A stretch of DNA of 64,000 nt from Pseudomonas cannabina (GTDB lineage Bacteria > Pseudomonadota > Gammaproteobacteria > Pseudomonadales > Pseudomonadaceae), in the NCBI RefSeq assembly GCF_900100365.1, contig NZ_FNKU01000001.1:806001-870000 (forward strand). The letters run 5' to 3'. Shown here in pieces: positions 9,484 through 20,134 of the stretch (position 1 is its first letter; each line of letters opens with the position of its first letter). The notes under the pieces were generated by a model, which was not told the DNA's origin, did not search any database, and saw only the letters and a list, made by a program, of their open reading frames with translations. The translations under genes were made by a program, and so were the position numbers.

Positions 9484-10506
9484 TTGTCCGCTCCGATCAT
9501 CGCGATCGACGCAATGGGCGGGGATTTCGGTCCCCGCAACATTGTTCAGGCTAGCCTTGCGTGCCTGACAGCTACGCCCTCGCTTCATTTGGCCCTTGTC
9601 GGCCAGGCATCCCTGATTGAAGAACTGATCGCCAGCCATCGTGGTGTTGATCGCTCGCGTCTGCGTGTTGTCAACGCCAGCGAAGTCATCGCCATGGACG
9701 AGCGTCCTTCACAGGCCTTGCGTGGCAAGCCCGAATCGTCGATGCGGGTGGCCCTTGAGCTTGTAGCGAGCGGGGAGGCCCGTGCCTGTGTCAGTGCTGG
9801 CAATACCGGTGCGCTGATGGCGCTCTCCCGGCATGTGCTCAAGACCTTGCCGGGTATTGATCGGCCGGCAATGATCGCCGCCATTCCCACCCGCACAGGC
9901 CATTGCCAATTGCTGGACCTGGGGGCAAATGTCGATTGCAGTGCCGAGGCGCTCTATCAGTTTGCCGTGATGGGCTCGGTCCTTGCTGAAATCCTCGGCG
10001 TTGCACAGCCCAGGGTTGCCCTGCTCAATGTCGGTACGGAAGACATAAAGGGCAATCAGCAGGTCAAGCAGGCGGCAGAGCTGTTACAGGCAGCCGCGCA
10101 GCTCAACTATATCGGCTACGTCGAAGGTGACGGTGTGTACCGCGGCGAGGCGGATGTTGTGGTGTGCGACGGTTTTGTCGGTAATGTGCTGCTTAAATCG
10201 AGTGAAGGGCTGGCAACCATGATTGCTGCCAGAATCGACACGTTGTTCAATCGCAATCTGCTCAGCAGGGCGGTAGGGGCGCTGGCCTTGCCGTTGTTGA
10301 AGCGGCTTCAGGTCGAGCTGGCTCCCGCGCGACACAATGGCGCAAGTCTTTTGGGGTTGCAGGGCGTCGTCGTGAAAAGTCACGGTTCCGCAAGTGTTTC
10401 CGGGTTCCAGAGTGCAGTTTATCGGGCCATGACCGAGGCCTCGGAAAACCTGCCGCAACGCCTGAGCAGCCAGCTTGAAGCGATGTTTCGTGACGCTCGG
10501 GGCTGA
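9484..10506 (+). CDS. plsX: Phosphate acyltransferase PlsX
   Basis: PlsX makes acyl-phosphate from acyl-ACP, the acyl donor for PlsY in phospholipid synthesis, and associates peripherally with the inner membrane. The 340-residue protein has the family signature [13 protein letters not shown] at its N-terminus and the conserved [12 protein letters not shown] segment. The start appears to be a TTG at 9484, four bases after the rpmF stop. No nearer ATG is in frame before the conserved MGGDFG, so rpmF translation probably feeds initiation here. Confidence 0.95.
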   Translation: MSAPIIAIDAMGGDFGPRNIVQASLACLTATPSLHLALVGQASLIEELIASHRGVDRSRLRVVNASEVIAMDERPSQALRGKPESSMRVALELVASGEARACVSAGNTGALMALSRHVLKTLPGIDRPAMIAAIPTRTGHCQLLDLGANVDCSAEALYQFAVMGSVLAEILGVAQPRVALLNVGTEDIKGNQQVKQAAELLQAAAQLNYIGYVEGDGVYRGEADVVVCDGFVGNVLLKSSEGLATMIAARIDTLFNRNLLSRAVGALALPLLKRLQVELAPARHNGASLLGLQGVVVKSHGSASVSGFQSAVYRAMTEASENLPQRLSSQLEAMFRDARG

Positions 10507-10622
10507 AAATGTGACGTGTCCGACTGGTCAGTCATCCAAACGATCAGTCATGCATGTTTGAATACCCGCGTTCGGCCAGTCCGGACGCCCATTTTGGCGC
10601 CAATAATTCAGAGGCTTGTCAC

Positions 10623-11561
10623 ATGTCTGCATCCCTCGCATTTGTATTTCCGGGTCAAGGCTCGCAATCGCTTGGCATGCTTGCCGAGCAAGGCCAGCAG
10701 CATCCGTTGATTCTCGATACGTTCGAGCAAGCGTCCGAGGCCCTTGGTTACGACCTGTGGGCGTTGACCCAAGGCGGCCCGGCCGAGTTGCTCAATCAGA
10801 CTGACAAGACCCAGCCTGCAATTCTGACCGCTTCTGTGGCCTTGTGGCACGTGTGGCTGGCAGAGGGCGGTGCAATTCCGGCTTTTGTTGCCGGTCACAG
10901 CCTGGGTGAATACAGTGCGCTGGTCGCTGCGCAAAGCCTCAGTCTGGCGGACGCTGTCAATCTGGTGGAGCGCCGTGGTCAATTGATGCAGGAAGCGGTG
11001 CCGGCCGGTCAGGGCGGCATGGCGGCGATTCTCGGCCTTGATGATGCTGACGTGATCGCAGCCTGCGCCGAAGCGGCTCAGGGTGAAGTCGTCAGCGCAG
11101 TCAATTTCAACTCACCAGGACAAGTGGTTATCGCCGGCTCCGCCGAAGCGGTCAAGCGCGCCATGGAGTTGTGCAAAGCCCGTGGCGCCAAGCGCGCTTT
11201 GCCGTTGCCGGTCAGCGTACCTTCGCATTGCGAACTGATGCGCCCGGCTGCCGAGCGTTTTGCCGAGTCCATCGAAGCGATCGACTGGCAGGTGCCGGAA
11301 ATTGCTCTGGTGCAGAACGTCAGCGCCAGCGCGGTCAGCGATCTGGCGACACTCAAGCGCGATTTGCTTGAACAGTTGTACAAGCCGGTACGCTGGGTTG
11401 AATCCATTCAATTTCTGGCGAGCCAGGGTGCGACGCAGTTGGTGGAATGCGGCCCTGGTAAAGTGCTGGCAGGTTTGAACAAGCGTTGCGCCGAAGGCGT
11501 GATGACCTACAACCTTGACACCCCGGATGCCTTTGCCGCCGCACGCGCGGCACTGGCCTGA
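10623..11561 (+). CDS. fabD: Malonyl-CoA:ACP transacylase FabD
   Basis: FabD transfers malonyl groups from CoA to acyl carrier protein, supplying the extender unit for fatty-acid synthesis. The 312-residue protein begins MSASLAFVFPGQGSQSLGML. It has the active-site GHSLGEYSAL (catalytic Ser) near residue 90 and the VPSHCELM segment with the catalytic His near residue 200. An in-frame ATG at 10554 would add 23 unconserved residues, so 10623 is preferred; AGAGG lies upstream. Confidence 0.97.
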   Translation: MSASLAFVFPGQGSQSLGMLAEQGQQHPLILDTFEQASEALGYDLWALTQGGPAELLNQTDKTQPAILTASVALWHVWLAEGGAIPAFVAGHSLGEYSALVAAQSLSLADAVNLVERRGQLMQEAVPAGQGGMAAILGLDDADVIAACAEAAQGEVVSAVNFNSPGQVVIAGSAEAVKRAMELCKARGAKRALPLPVSVPSHCELMRPAAERFAESIEAIDWQVPEIALVQNVSASAVSDLATLKRDLLEQLYKPVRWVESIQFLASQGATQLVECGPGKVLAGLNKRCAEGVMTYNLDTPDAFAAARAALA

Positions 11562-11576
11562 TTAGGAGAAGACTGC

Positions 11577-12320
11577 ATGAGCCTTCAAGGTAAAGTTGCA
11601 CTGGTGACCGGAGCCAGTCGTGGTATTGGCCAGGCCATTGCCCTGGAACTGGGACGCAACGGTGCTGTTGTCGTGGGTACTGCGACTTCCGAGTCCGGCG
11701 CCGAGCGCATCAGCGCGACGTTCAAGGAAAACGGCATCGAAGGCTTTGGCCTGATGCTCGATGTGTGCGACGCCGCATCGGTCAATTCGGTGCTGTCGAC
11801 CATTCAGGAGCGTGTCGGTGCGCCGTTGATTCTCGTCAATAATGCTGGTATCACTCGTGATAACCTGATGATGCGTATGAAAGATGACGAATGGTATGAC
11901 GTCGTCAACACCAATCTGAACAGCCTTTTCCGTCTTTCGAAAGGTGTTCTGCGGGGCATGACCAAGGCTCGTTGGGGGCGTATCATCAGCATTGGTTCGG
12001 TTGTGGGTGCCATGGGCAACGCCGGTCAAGTAAACTATGCTTCCGCGAAAGCCGGGCTGGAAGGTTTCAGCCGGGCTCTGGCCCGAGAATTGGGTTCGCG
12101 TGCGGTGACCGTGAATTCGGTGGCACCGGGTTTCATTGATACTGATATGACACGTGAGTTGCCAGAGGCTCAGCGAGAGTCCCTGATAACCCAGATTCCC
12201 CTAGGGCGTCTGGGGCAGGCTGAAGAGATCGCTCATGTGGTCGCTTTTCTTGCTTCAGAAGGCGCAGGTTACGTTACGGGGGCGACAATTCCCGTCAACG
12301 GCGGCATGTACATGAGCTGA
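11577..12320 (+). CDS. fabG: 3-oxoacyl-ACP reductase FabG
   Basis: FabG is the NADPH-dependent first reductase of the fatty-acid elongation cycle. The 247-residue short-chain dehydrogenase has the cofactor motif TGASRGIGQ, the NNAGITRD motif, the catalytic Ser (IGSVVGAMGNAGQ) and the YxxxK pair (YASAKAG). An AGGAG site precedes the ATG by eight bases, and the gene lies 15 bases after fabD in the same operon. Confidence 0.97.
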   Translation: MSLQGKVALVTGASRGIGQAIALELGRNGAVVVGTATSESGAERISATFKENGIEGFGLMLDVCDAASVNSVLSTIQERVGAPLILVNNAGITRDNLMMRMKDDEWYDVVNTNLNSLFRLSKGVLRGMTKARWGRIISIGSVVGAMGNAGQVNYASAKAGLEGFSRALARELGSRAVTVNSVAPGFIDTDMTRELPEAQRESLITQIPLGRLGQAEEIAHVVAFLASEGAGYVTGATIPVNGGMYMS

Positions 12321-12431
12321 TGTGACGAACTGTTTCAAAAAAATGTCATACGAGCTGTCTAAAATCCGTTATAAAGCTGCAATCTATGAATGGGCGAAGG
12401 TGCGGTTGGGCATAAGATGAGAGCGTTAAGC

Positions 12432-12459
12432 TTGAAATTCGCAAAACCTCTTCTATACA
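12432..12459 (+). promoter_or_regulatory. Predicted acpP promoter
   Basis: TTGAAA (12432-12437) and TATACA (12454-12459) are separated by 16 bases in the 191-base gap between fabG and acpP. This fits a separate strong promoter for the highly abundant acyl carrier protein. Confidence 0.6.
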
Positions 12460-12511
12460 CTTACCCACTGGCCAGAAGCCTGAACATTTCCACTAGGAGT
12501 TAAAACTAGGT

Positions 12512-12748
12512 ATGAGCACCATCGAAGAGCGCGTCAAGAAAATCGTTGCCGAGCAACTTGGCGTCAAACAAGAAGAGGTTGTCAACACTGCTTCTTTCGT
12601 TGAAGACCTGGGCGCTGACTCCTTGGACACCGTTGAGCTGGTAATGGCTCTGGAAGAGGAATTCGAGACCGAAATCCCTGACGAAGAAGCGGAAAAGATC
12701 ACGACCGTTCAAGCAGCAATCGATTACGTCACTGCCCATCAGGCATAA
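12512..12748 (+). CDS. acpP: Acyl carrier protein
   Basis: This 78-residue, very acidic four-helix protein carries growing acyl chains. [20 protein letters not shown] is nearly identical to E. coli AcpP, and the Ser of [10 protein letters not shown] (residue 37) is the phosphopantetheine site. It has its own predicted promoter upstream and a hairpin terminator downstream, which would let it be expressed far above the flanking fab genes. Confidence 0.98.
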   Translation: MSTIEERVKKIVAEQLGVKQEEVVNTASFVEDLGADSLDTVELVMALEEEFETEIPDEEAEKITTVQAAIDYVTAHQA

Positions 12749-12776
12749 GATTTGTAATCGCACCTGCTGTCACGGG

Positions 12777-12809
12777 AAAACCGCACTGCTTTAACCGGCG
12801 TGCGGTTTT
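12777..12809 (+). terminator. Terminator or attenuating hairpin between acpP and fabF
   Basis: AAAACCGCAC and GTGCGGTTTT form a 10-bp stem followed by a T run (TTTTTT to 12811). It lies 28 bases after the acpP stop and 50 bases before fabF, so it should set the ratio of acpP to fabF transcript. Confidence 0.8.
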
Positions 12810-12861
12810 TTCTTTAAAAAACGCTGTGATTGTTCCGTTAACAAGAGAGAAGGAGAGTCCT

Positions 12862-14106
12862 GTGTCGCGTAGACGCGTCGTGGTCACCGGGATGGGCATG
12901 CTTTCGCCACTGGGCACTGATGTGCACAGCAGTTGGCAAGGTATTCTGGCGGGCCGCAGTGGCATTGGCCTTATCGAGCACACGGACTTGTCAGCCTTCA
13001 CGACCCGTTTCGGCGGTTCGGTCAAGGGATTCAACGTCGAAGAGTACCTGGCGCCCAAAGAGGCACGCCGGCTCGATCTCTTTATCCAGTATGGCCTTGC
13101 GGCCAGCTTTCAGGCGGTGCGTAACGCCGGCCTTGAAGTCACGGATGCAAACCGCGAGCGCATTGGCGTTGCCATGGGTTCGGGCATCGGTGGTCTGACC
13201 AATATCGAAAACAGCAGCCGTCTGCTGCACGAGCAGGGCCCGGGACGGATTTCTCCGTTCTTCGTACCTGGCTCGATCATCAACATGATTTCCGGCTTTC
13301 TGTCCATCCATCTGGGTGCACAGGGGCCTAACTACGCCATCGCGACAGCCTGCACCACGGCAACGCACTGCATCGGCATGGCGGCACGCAACATTGCCTA
13401 TGACGAGGCTGACGTGATGATCGCTGGCGGTGCCGAAATGGCAGCCTGTGGTCTGGGTCTTGGCGGCTTTGGCGCAGCGCGTGCGCTGTCCACCCGCAAC
13501 GACGATCCGGCGCGCGCCAGTCGCCCGTGGGACAAGGGCCGTGACGGCTTCGTCCTGTCCGATGGGGCTGGCGCCATGGTCCTCGAAGAACTCGAGCACG
13601 CCAAGGCGCGTGGCGCGACGATCTACGCCGAACTGGTCGGCTTCGGCATGAGCGGCGATGCTTACCACATGACTTCGCCGCCGGATGACGGTGCCGGGGC
13701 CGCGCGTTGTATCGTCAACGCGTTGCGCGACGCCAAAGTCAATCCCGAGCAGGTGCACTACATCAACGCGCACGGCACCTCGACGCTGGCGGGCGATCTG
13801 GCCGAGGCCTCGGCCATCAAATCGGTATTTGGCGATCACGCCTACAGGCTGCCAGTCAGCTCGACCAAGTCGATGACCGGTCATCTGCTGGGTGCTGCCG
13901 GTGCTGTCGAAGCGATTTTCAGCGTGCTGGCAATGGTCGACAAGGTCGCGCCGCCGACTATCAACCTGGACGAACCGGACGAAGGCTGTGACCTGGACTT
14001 CGTACCGCATGAAGCGCGCCAGATGCCGATCGATGTCGTGCTGTCGAACTCATTCGGGTTCGGTGGCACCAATGGCTCGCTGGTGTTCCGCCGGTTCGCC
14101 GAGTAA
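12862..14106 (+). CDS. fabF: 3-oxoacyl-ACP synthase II FabF
   Basis: FabF condenses malonyl-ACP with acyl-ACP, and its temperature-responsive activity controls unsaturated chain length. The 414-residue thiolase-fold enzyme has the catalytic Cys in [12 protein letters not shown] (near residue 163), His in [12 protein letters not shown] and His in [12 protein letters not shown]. The GTG at 12862 ([12 protein letters not shown]) is chosen as start; AAGGAG lies at the proper distance. Confidence 0.97.
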   Translation: MSRRRVVVTGMGMLSPLGTDVHSSWQGILAGRSGIGLIEHTDLSAFTTRFGGSVKGFNVEEYLAPKEARRLDLFIQYGLAASFQAVRNAGLEVTDANRERIGVAMGSGIGGLTNIENSSRLLHEQGPGRISPFFVPGSIINMISGFLSIHLGAQGPNYAIATACTTATHCIGMAARNIAYDEADVMIAGGAEMAACGLGLGGFGAARALSTRNDDPARASRPWDKGRDGFVLSDGAGAMVLEELEHAKARGATIYAELVGFGMSGDAYHMTSPPDDGAGAARCIVNALRDAKVNPEQVHYINAHGTSTLAGDLAEASAIKSVFGDHAYRLPVSSTKSMTGHLLGAAGAVEAIFSVLAMVDKVAPPTINLDEPDEGCDLDFVPHEARQMPIDVVLSNSFGFGGTNGSLVFRRFAE

Positions 14107-14921
14107 TGCCCTGTTGGGTGGATGGCTCTCCTGCAGACTCCCTGTCTGTAAAGGATCGCGGGCTGGCCTACGGTGACGGACTGTTCGAAACCGTCGCCGT
14201 CAGGGCCGGGCAGCCGGTGCTTCTGGAGCGGCACCTGCAGCGTCTCGAGCGCGGCTGCCAGCAACTGAAGATCACGATCGACCCTGTGCAGGTTCGTGCT
14301 GAAATGACCCGCTTTGCCGCTGAACTGGGTGAGGGGGTCATGAAGCTGTTGATCACCCGTGGCGACAGCCAGCGCGGTTATGCGCCAGCTCCCGATACAC
14401 ACCCGCGGCGGATCCTGCAGGGCAGTCCGGCACCCGCTTATCCCGCTGCCCATGCCGAACAGGGTGTTCACCTGTTTGCCTGCCAGACCCGTCTGGCCGA
14501 GCAGCCGCTGCTAGCCGGGCTCAAGCATCTGAATCGTCTGGAGCAAGTGTTGGCGCGTTCCGAATGGAGCAACAGCGATCACGCCGAAGGGCTGATGCGT
14601 GACACGTCCGGTCGTCTGATCGAAGGGGTCTACAGCAATCTGTTTCTGGTCACGCATGGCCGTTTGCTGACCGCCGACCTCAGCCGTTGCGGGGTGGCAG
14701 GCGTCATGCGGGCCGAACTTCTGGATCAGGCCCTCGCTCTGGGTATGGCGGTCGACATTCGTGACGTGCATCTCTCCGATCTTGAAGCGGCGGACGAGGT
14801 GTTTTTGTGCAACAGCGTTTATGGCGTCTGGCCAGTTCGCGGCTTTGCGGCACTGAACTGGCCGGTTGGTCCGTTGACCCGTAAACTGCAAGGCATCGCT
14901 CGCGCCCTTCTGGATATCTGA
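14106..14921 (+). CDS. pabC: Aminodeoxychorismate lyase PabC
   Basis: PabC is a PLP enzyme that releases pyruvate from 4-amino-4-deoxychorismate to give p-aminobenzoate for folate. The 271-residue protein has the class IV aminotransferase features DRGLAYGDGLFETV near residue 18, the PLP-lysine segment GLKHLNRLEQ near residue 139, and EGVYSNLFL. Its ATG overlaps the fabF TAA by one base, so the two are translationally coupled, as in other gammaproteobacteria. Confidence 0.95.
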   Translation: MPCWVDGSPADSLSVKDRGLAYGDGLFETVAVRAGQPVLLERHLQRLERGCQQLKITIDPVQVRAEMTRFAAELGEGVMKLLITRGDSQRGYAPAPDTHPRRILQGSPAPAYPAAHAEQGVHLFACQTRLAEQPLLAGLKHLNRLEQVLARSEWSNSDHAEGLMRDTSGRLIEGVYSNLFLVTHGRLLTADLSRCGVAGVMRAELLDQALALGMAVDIRDVHLSDLEAADEVFLCNSVYGVWPVRGFAALNWPVGPLTRKLQGIARALLDI

Positions 14922-14924
14922 TTC

Positions 14925-16052
14925 GTGATCCGAAAACTATTGCTGTTGCTGGAAACCGGCATTGTAGTTGCTGGCCTGCTACTCGGCTTTGCGTTCTGGC
15001 AGCAGAACGAAGCCTTGAACCAGCCGCTTGAAGTGGCTCAGGAGCAGTTGCTGGACGTACCGGCCGGCTCGACGCCGACCAGCATGCTCAATCGTCTGCA
15101 GGCCGATGGCGTGATCAAGGACGCTTTCTGGCTGCGTCTCTACTGGCGTTTCAATCTGGCCAGTCAGCCGCTGCACAGCGGTGAGTACCGCATGGTGCCA
15201 GGCATGAACGTAAAAGGCCTGTTCGACGTCTGGAAACGCAGGGAAGTCGTGCAATACAGCCTGACACTGGTCGAAGGCTGGAATTTTCGCCAGGTTCGCG
15301 CCGCCCTGGCCAAACAGGCCAAGCTCGAACAGACCCTGACAGGCCTGTCCGATAGCGAACTGATGGCGAAAATCGGCCATCCCGATGTCTTTCCCGAAGG
15401 CCGCTTCTTCCCTGACACCTATCGTTACGTGCGCGGGATGAGTGATGTCGAGCTGCTCAAACAGGCCTACAGCCGTCTGGAAGAGGTGCTGGATGAAGAG
15501 TGGAATGCCAGGTCGCCAGAGGCGCCGTACTCCAATCCTTATCAGGCGCTGATCATGGCCTCGCTGGTTGAAAAGGAGACCGGCGTGCCACAGGAACGTG
15601 GCCAGATTGCCGGCGTCTTCGTGCGTCGCCTGAAACTGGGCATGCAGTTGCAGACCGATCCGACCGTGATTTACGGCATGGGTGAGCGCTACAACGGCAA
15701 GTTGACCCGGGCCAATCTCAAAGAAGCCACGCCTTACAATACCTACGTGATCGCCGGGATGCCGCCGACACCGATTTCGCTGGTAGGGCGCGAGGCGATT
15801 CATGCCGCGCTCAATCCGGTGGCCGGCAGCAGTCTGTATTTCGTCGCGAAGGGTGACGGCAGTCACGTGTTTTCCGACGATCTGGACGCGCATAATGCAG
15901 CCGTGCGCGAGTATCAGATCAAGCGCCGCGCAGATTATCGATCCAGCCCGGCACCTGCGGCTGCGCCAGCGCCCGACGCCGAGGCGACGCCTGCAGAACA
16001 ACCACCCGCGACTGCCCCGGATGCCCAGCCGTCCGAGCCGAATGCGCAATGA
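14925..16052 (+). CDS. mltG: Endolytic murein transglycosylase MltG
   Basis: MltG cuts nascent peptidoglycan strands at the inner membrane and helps set glycan length. The 375-residue protein has one N-terminal membrane segment (about residues 4-25, LLLLLETGIVVAGLLLGFAF), a LysM-like subdomain, and the YceG catalytic domain with SLVEKETG (catalytic Glu) and QTDPTVIYG. The last 40 residues are an Ala/Pro-rich tail absent from most homologues. The start is GTG, three bases after pabC. Confidence 0.94.
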   Translation: MIRKLLLLLETGIVVAGLLLGFAFWQQNEALNQPLEVAQEQLLDVPAGSTPTSMLNRLQADGVIKDAFWLRLYWRFNLASQPLHSGEYRMVPGMNVKGLFDVWKRREVVQYSLTLVEGWNFRQVRAALAKQAKLEQTLTGLSDSELMAKIGHPDVFPEGRFFPDTYRYVRGMSDVELLKQAYSRLEEVLDEEWNARSPEAPYSNPYQALIMASLVEKETGVPQERGQIAGVFVRRLKLGMQLQTDPTVIYGMGERYNGKLTRANLKEATPYNTYVIAGMPPTPISLVGREAIHAALNPVAGSSLYFVAKGDGSHVFSDDLDAHNAAVREYQIKRRADYRSSPAPAAAPAPDAEATPAEQPPATAPDAQPSEPNAQ

Positions 16053-16062
16053 TGACGATTAA

Positions 16063-17683
<1,621 letters not shown>

Positions 17684-17733
17684 ACTGCTTATTAACCCGA
17701 CTGTGCATTATTCGGAAACGCTGAGGTGTTGTG

Positions 17734-18090
17734 ATGAGTGAGCCGCTGAACACAGGTCCACGTAATGGCATCCTGTCCCTGACTATCAAGGACAAGTCGG
17801 TGCTGTGCGCGGCTTACATGCCATTCATCAGAAACGGCGGTCTGTTCATTCCCACCAGCAAAAGCTACAAGCTGGGCGATGAGGTGTTTATGCTGCTCAA
17901 TCTGATGGACGAACCCGAGAAGGTTCCCGTCGCCGGTCGCGTGACCTGGATCACGCCGAAGGGCGCACAGGGCAACCGGACTGCCGGTGTCGGTGTGCAA
18001 TTCAATGACGGCGATAACACCGCACGCAATCTGATCGAAACCCATCTGGTCGGCGCTCTCAAGTCCGATCGTCCCACCCATACGATGTAG
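17734..18090 (+). CDS. pilZ: Type IV pilus assembly protein PilZ
   Basis: PilZ is a 118-residue cytoplasmic protein required for type IV pilus assembly and twitching through contact with PilF/FimX. The sequence GILSLTIKDKSVLCAAYMPF and AGRVTWITPKGAQGNRTAGVGVQF closely follows P. aeruginosa PilZ. It lacks the RxxxR and DxSxxG c-di-GMP-binding motifs of other PilZ-domain proteins, as the founding member does. The ATG at 17734 is preferred to the GTG at 17731; GAGGTG lies upstream. Confidence 0.95.
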   Translation: MSEPLNTGPRNGILSLTIKDKSVLCAAYMPFIRNGGLFIPTSKSYKLGDEVFMLLNLMDEPEKVPVAGRVTWITPKGAQGNRTAGVGVQFNDGDNTARNLIETHLVGALKSDRPTHTM

Positions 18091-18104
18091 TTGTAGTGTT
18101 GCCC

Positions 18105-18890
18105 ATGCTTGTAGATTCCCACTGTCACCTCGATCGCCTTGACCTTACCCAGCACGATGGCTCTCTGGACGCTGCGCTTGAAGCCGCACGGAGTCGGGGC
18201 GTCGGGCATTTTCTGTGCATTGGCGTCAGCGCCGACAATGCGGGCGCAGTCAAGGCGGTCGCCGAGCGCCATGCCGATGTCGATTGCTCCGTAGGCATTC
18301 ATCCGCTCGACGTCAAGCCGGGCGAGATGCCGCCGCTGGACTGGTTGCTCAAGGAACTGGATCACCCGCGTGTGGTGGCAATTGGCGAGACCGGTCTGGA
18401 TTACCATTACGAGCCAGAAGCCGCCGAGTTGCAGCAGGCGTCGTTCCGGGTGCATCTGGAGGCCGCCAGAATCACCGAAAAGCCGGTGATCATCCACACC
18501 CGGGGCGCGCGCGCCGATACCCTGAGCCTTTTGCGTGAAGCAGCCTTGCCCTACGCAGGCGTGCTACATTGTTTCACCGAGGACTGGGACATGGCCAAGG
18601 CTGCACTGAACATGGGCTACTACATCTCGTTGTCCGGCATCGTGACCTTCCGCAACGCCGACGCTTTGCGTGACGTGGCCCGGCAGGTGCCTGCCGACCG
18701 CCTGCTGGTCGAAACCGACTCGCCGTACCTCGCGCCTATTCCTTATCGCGGCAAACCGAATCTGCCGCAATATGTGCGCGAGGTGGCCGAGTTTCTGGCG
18801 ATGTTGCGCGGCGAGTCCTACGAGCGGTTCGCAGAGCAGACCACCACCAACTTTGCCCGTCTCTTTCCGCTGGCCCATTTGAAGCGCTAG
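18105..18890 (+). CDS. TatD-family metal-dependent hydrolase
   Basis: The 261-residue TIM-barrel hydrolase has the metal ligands DSHCHLDR at its N-terminus, GETGLDYHYEPE with the bridging Glu, a HTRGA His, LHCFTED and ETDSPYLAP. TatD relatives are 3'-5' DNA exonucleases, or D-aminoacyl-tRNA deacylase-like hydrolases; the physiological substrate here is not certain. The ATG at 18105 is chosen over a GTG at 18096. The TAG stop is the last three bases of the CTAG target of the adjacent MITE. Confidence 0.92.
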   Translation: MLVDSHCHLDRLDLTQHDGSLDAALEAARSRGVGHFLCIGVSADNAGAVKAVAERHADVDCSVGIHPLDVKPGEMPPLDWLLKELDHPRVVAIGETGLDYHYEPEAAELQQASFRVHLEAARITEKPVIIHTRGARADTLSLLREAALPYAGVLHCFTEDWDMAKAALNMGYYISLSGIVTFRNADALRDVARQVPADRLLVETDSPYLAPIPYRGKPNLPQYVREVAEFLAMLRGESYERFAEQTTTNFARLFPLAHLKR

Positions 18891-19057
18891 GCTCTGTACG
18901 AAAAGTGGCTGCGCTCGGTGATGCTGCGTTAAAAACAGGCTCGTGCGCGAGTCCGATCGGAATGCTCATTTACAACACGTAGAGTCGAACGCGACCCCGG
19001 CCGTTCCTTGCCTTTTTGCCTTGCCTGACCTTCGCTCGCCGACTTTTCGTACAGAGC
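18891..19057. mobile_element. 167-bp MITE with 16-bp terminal repeats and CTAG duplication
   Basis: GCTCTGTACGAAAAGT at 18891-18906 is repeated in inverted orientation at 19042-19057. CTAG flanks both ends (18887-18890 and 19058-19061). There is no transposase frame inside. The CTAG target and the short terminal repeats suggest mobilisation by an IS5-family transposase elsewhere in the genome. The insertion abuts the tatD stop codon and lies 28 bases from the end of the RgsA sRNA. Confidence 0.75.
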
Positions 19058-19084
19058 CTAGGCTGCGACCGTCAAATCCCAGGC

Positions 19085-19202
19085 AAAAAAAACCCGGATT
19101 CTGGGGGGGTGAAGCCGGGTTAAGACCATTAGGAGTAAAACAAAGGCACTCCATCCGTTGGTACCCTTACGGGCGCATCATTTGGGGGAATGAGGCACCA
19201 GC
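19085..19202 (-). ncRNA. rgsA: Small regulatory RNA RgsA (P16)
   Basis: The minus strand ends in a classic terminator, AACCCGG / CCGGGTT followed by eight T (19092-19085). Upstream is an RpoS-like -10, giving an RNA of about 118 bases. In P. aeruginosa the RpoS-dependent sRNA RgsA lies between the homologues of the two flanking genes (PA2959 tatD and PA2958), so both position and size fit. RgsA is an Hfq-associated RNA linked to stationary phase and oxidative stress. The assignment rests on synteny, terminator and promoter, not on an alignment. Confidence 0.7.
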
Positions 19203-19205
19203 GCC

Positions 19206-19215
19206 TTAAGTATTG
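19206..19215 (-). promoter_or_regulatory. RpoS-type -10 element of rgsA
   Basis: On the minus strand CAATACTTAA resembles the sigma-S -10 consensus CTATACTTAA. It lies about seven bases before the predicted RNA start at 19202, consistent with the known RpoS dependence of RgsA. Confidence 0.5.
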
Positions 19216-19401
19216 CCCAGGATGGCGTCTCGTCCAGTGTCTTATGTTCGTTTTTTAAACAGTTTTGGAATACTAAAACGCTTCTTGAGTCCTCGATAAG
19301 CTGATGAAAGCGAGGGCAACGCTGCGCGATGGTAAAAACATCATGGATTCCGGGCGCATAGCCATTTCAGGCGTGCGACGGTCATATGAATCGGAGCGAG
19401 G

Positions 19402-20058
19402 TTGCGGGTGGAATTTTCCAACGGTTTTTTGTTGAGCCTGTCGTTGTGCCTGGATATCGGTCTGGCCAATATCGCCATGATCACACTGTCCATGCAGCGC
19501 GGGTTCTCCAAAGGCCTGTGGCTGGGGCTTGGAACCTGCGTCGGCGATCTGGCCTACGCGATTCTGGCAATGCTTGGCATGGCCGTGCTGCTCCAGTATG
19601 AAACGGTTCGCTTTGTGCTCTGGCTGGGTGGTACGGCGGTGCTGGCATACTTTTGCTTCAAGATGCTGATGAGTGCAACCACCGTCAGCACCGGCATTGC
19701 CGGTCAGGATGCTCAATCGGGCGAGTCGGCGCCGAAGCTGTTTCTGCGCGGGATCTTTCTGGCGATGTCCTCGCCCAGCGCCATTCTCTGGTTCGCCGCA
19801 GTCGGGGGTGCGTTGATTGCCCGGCAAGGTTCGGATCTGGCCACTGCATCGATCTTCCTGGCGGGCTTCCTCGTAGCGGGCGTTGTCTGGTCGATTTCCA
19901 TCTGCGCACTGGCCCACCAGGGTGGACGCTTCATGGGCGAGCGGATATTGCGCTGGTCCTACCTCGTGTCGGCGCTGATATTCGCGTATTTCACGCTGTA
20001 TGTGGTGATTAGCGGATATATGGAGTTTGTCGCCGCCGCTCCAGTGCAAGTCGACTAA
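19402..20058 (+). CDS. LysE/RhtB-family amino-acid exporter
   Basis: The 218-residue hydrophobic protein has about six membrane segments; the first is FSNGFLLSLSLCLDIGLANI. It keeps the family pattern of a small N-terminal helix pair, a cytoplasmic loop (about residues 95-110) and three more helices. Members export amino acids or related solutes; the substrate is unknown. The start is TTG at 19402 or GTG at 19408, both after a GGAGCGAGG site. In P. aeruginosa the homologue likewise precedes a TetR regulator. Confidence 0.82.
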   Translation: MRVEFSNGFLLSLSLCLDIGLANIAMITLSMQRGFSKGLWLGLGTCVGDLAYAILAMLGMAVLLQYETVRFVLWLGGTAVLAYFCFKMLMSATTVSTGIAGQDAQSGESAPKLFLRGIFLAMSSPSAILWFAAVGGALIARQGSDLATASIFLAGFLVAGVVWSISICALAHQGGRFMGERILRWSYLVSALIFAYFTLYVVISGYMEFVAAAPVQVD

Positions 20059-20134
20059 TTCTGATGAACCGTGCAATTTAGCGCCGAATGGGCATAATAG
20101 CCCGCTTCGATTTCGATCTCTGACAGACCTTCTC

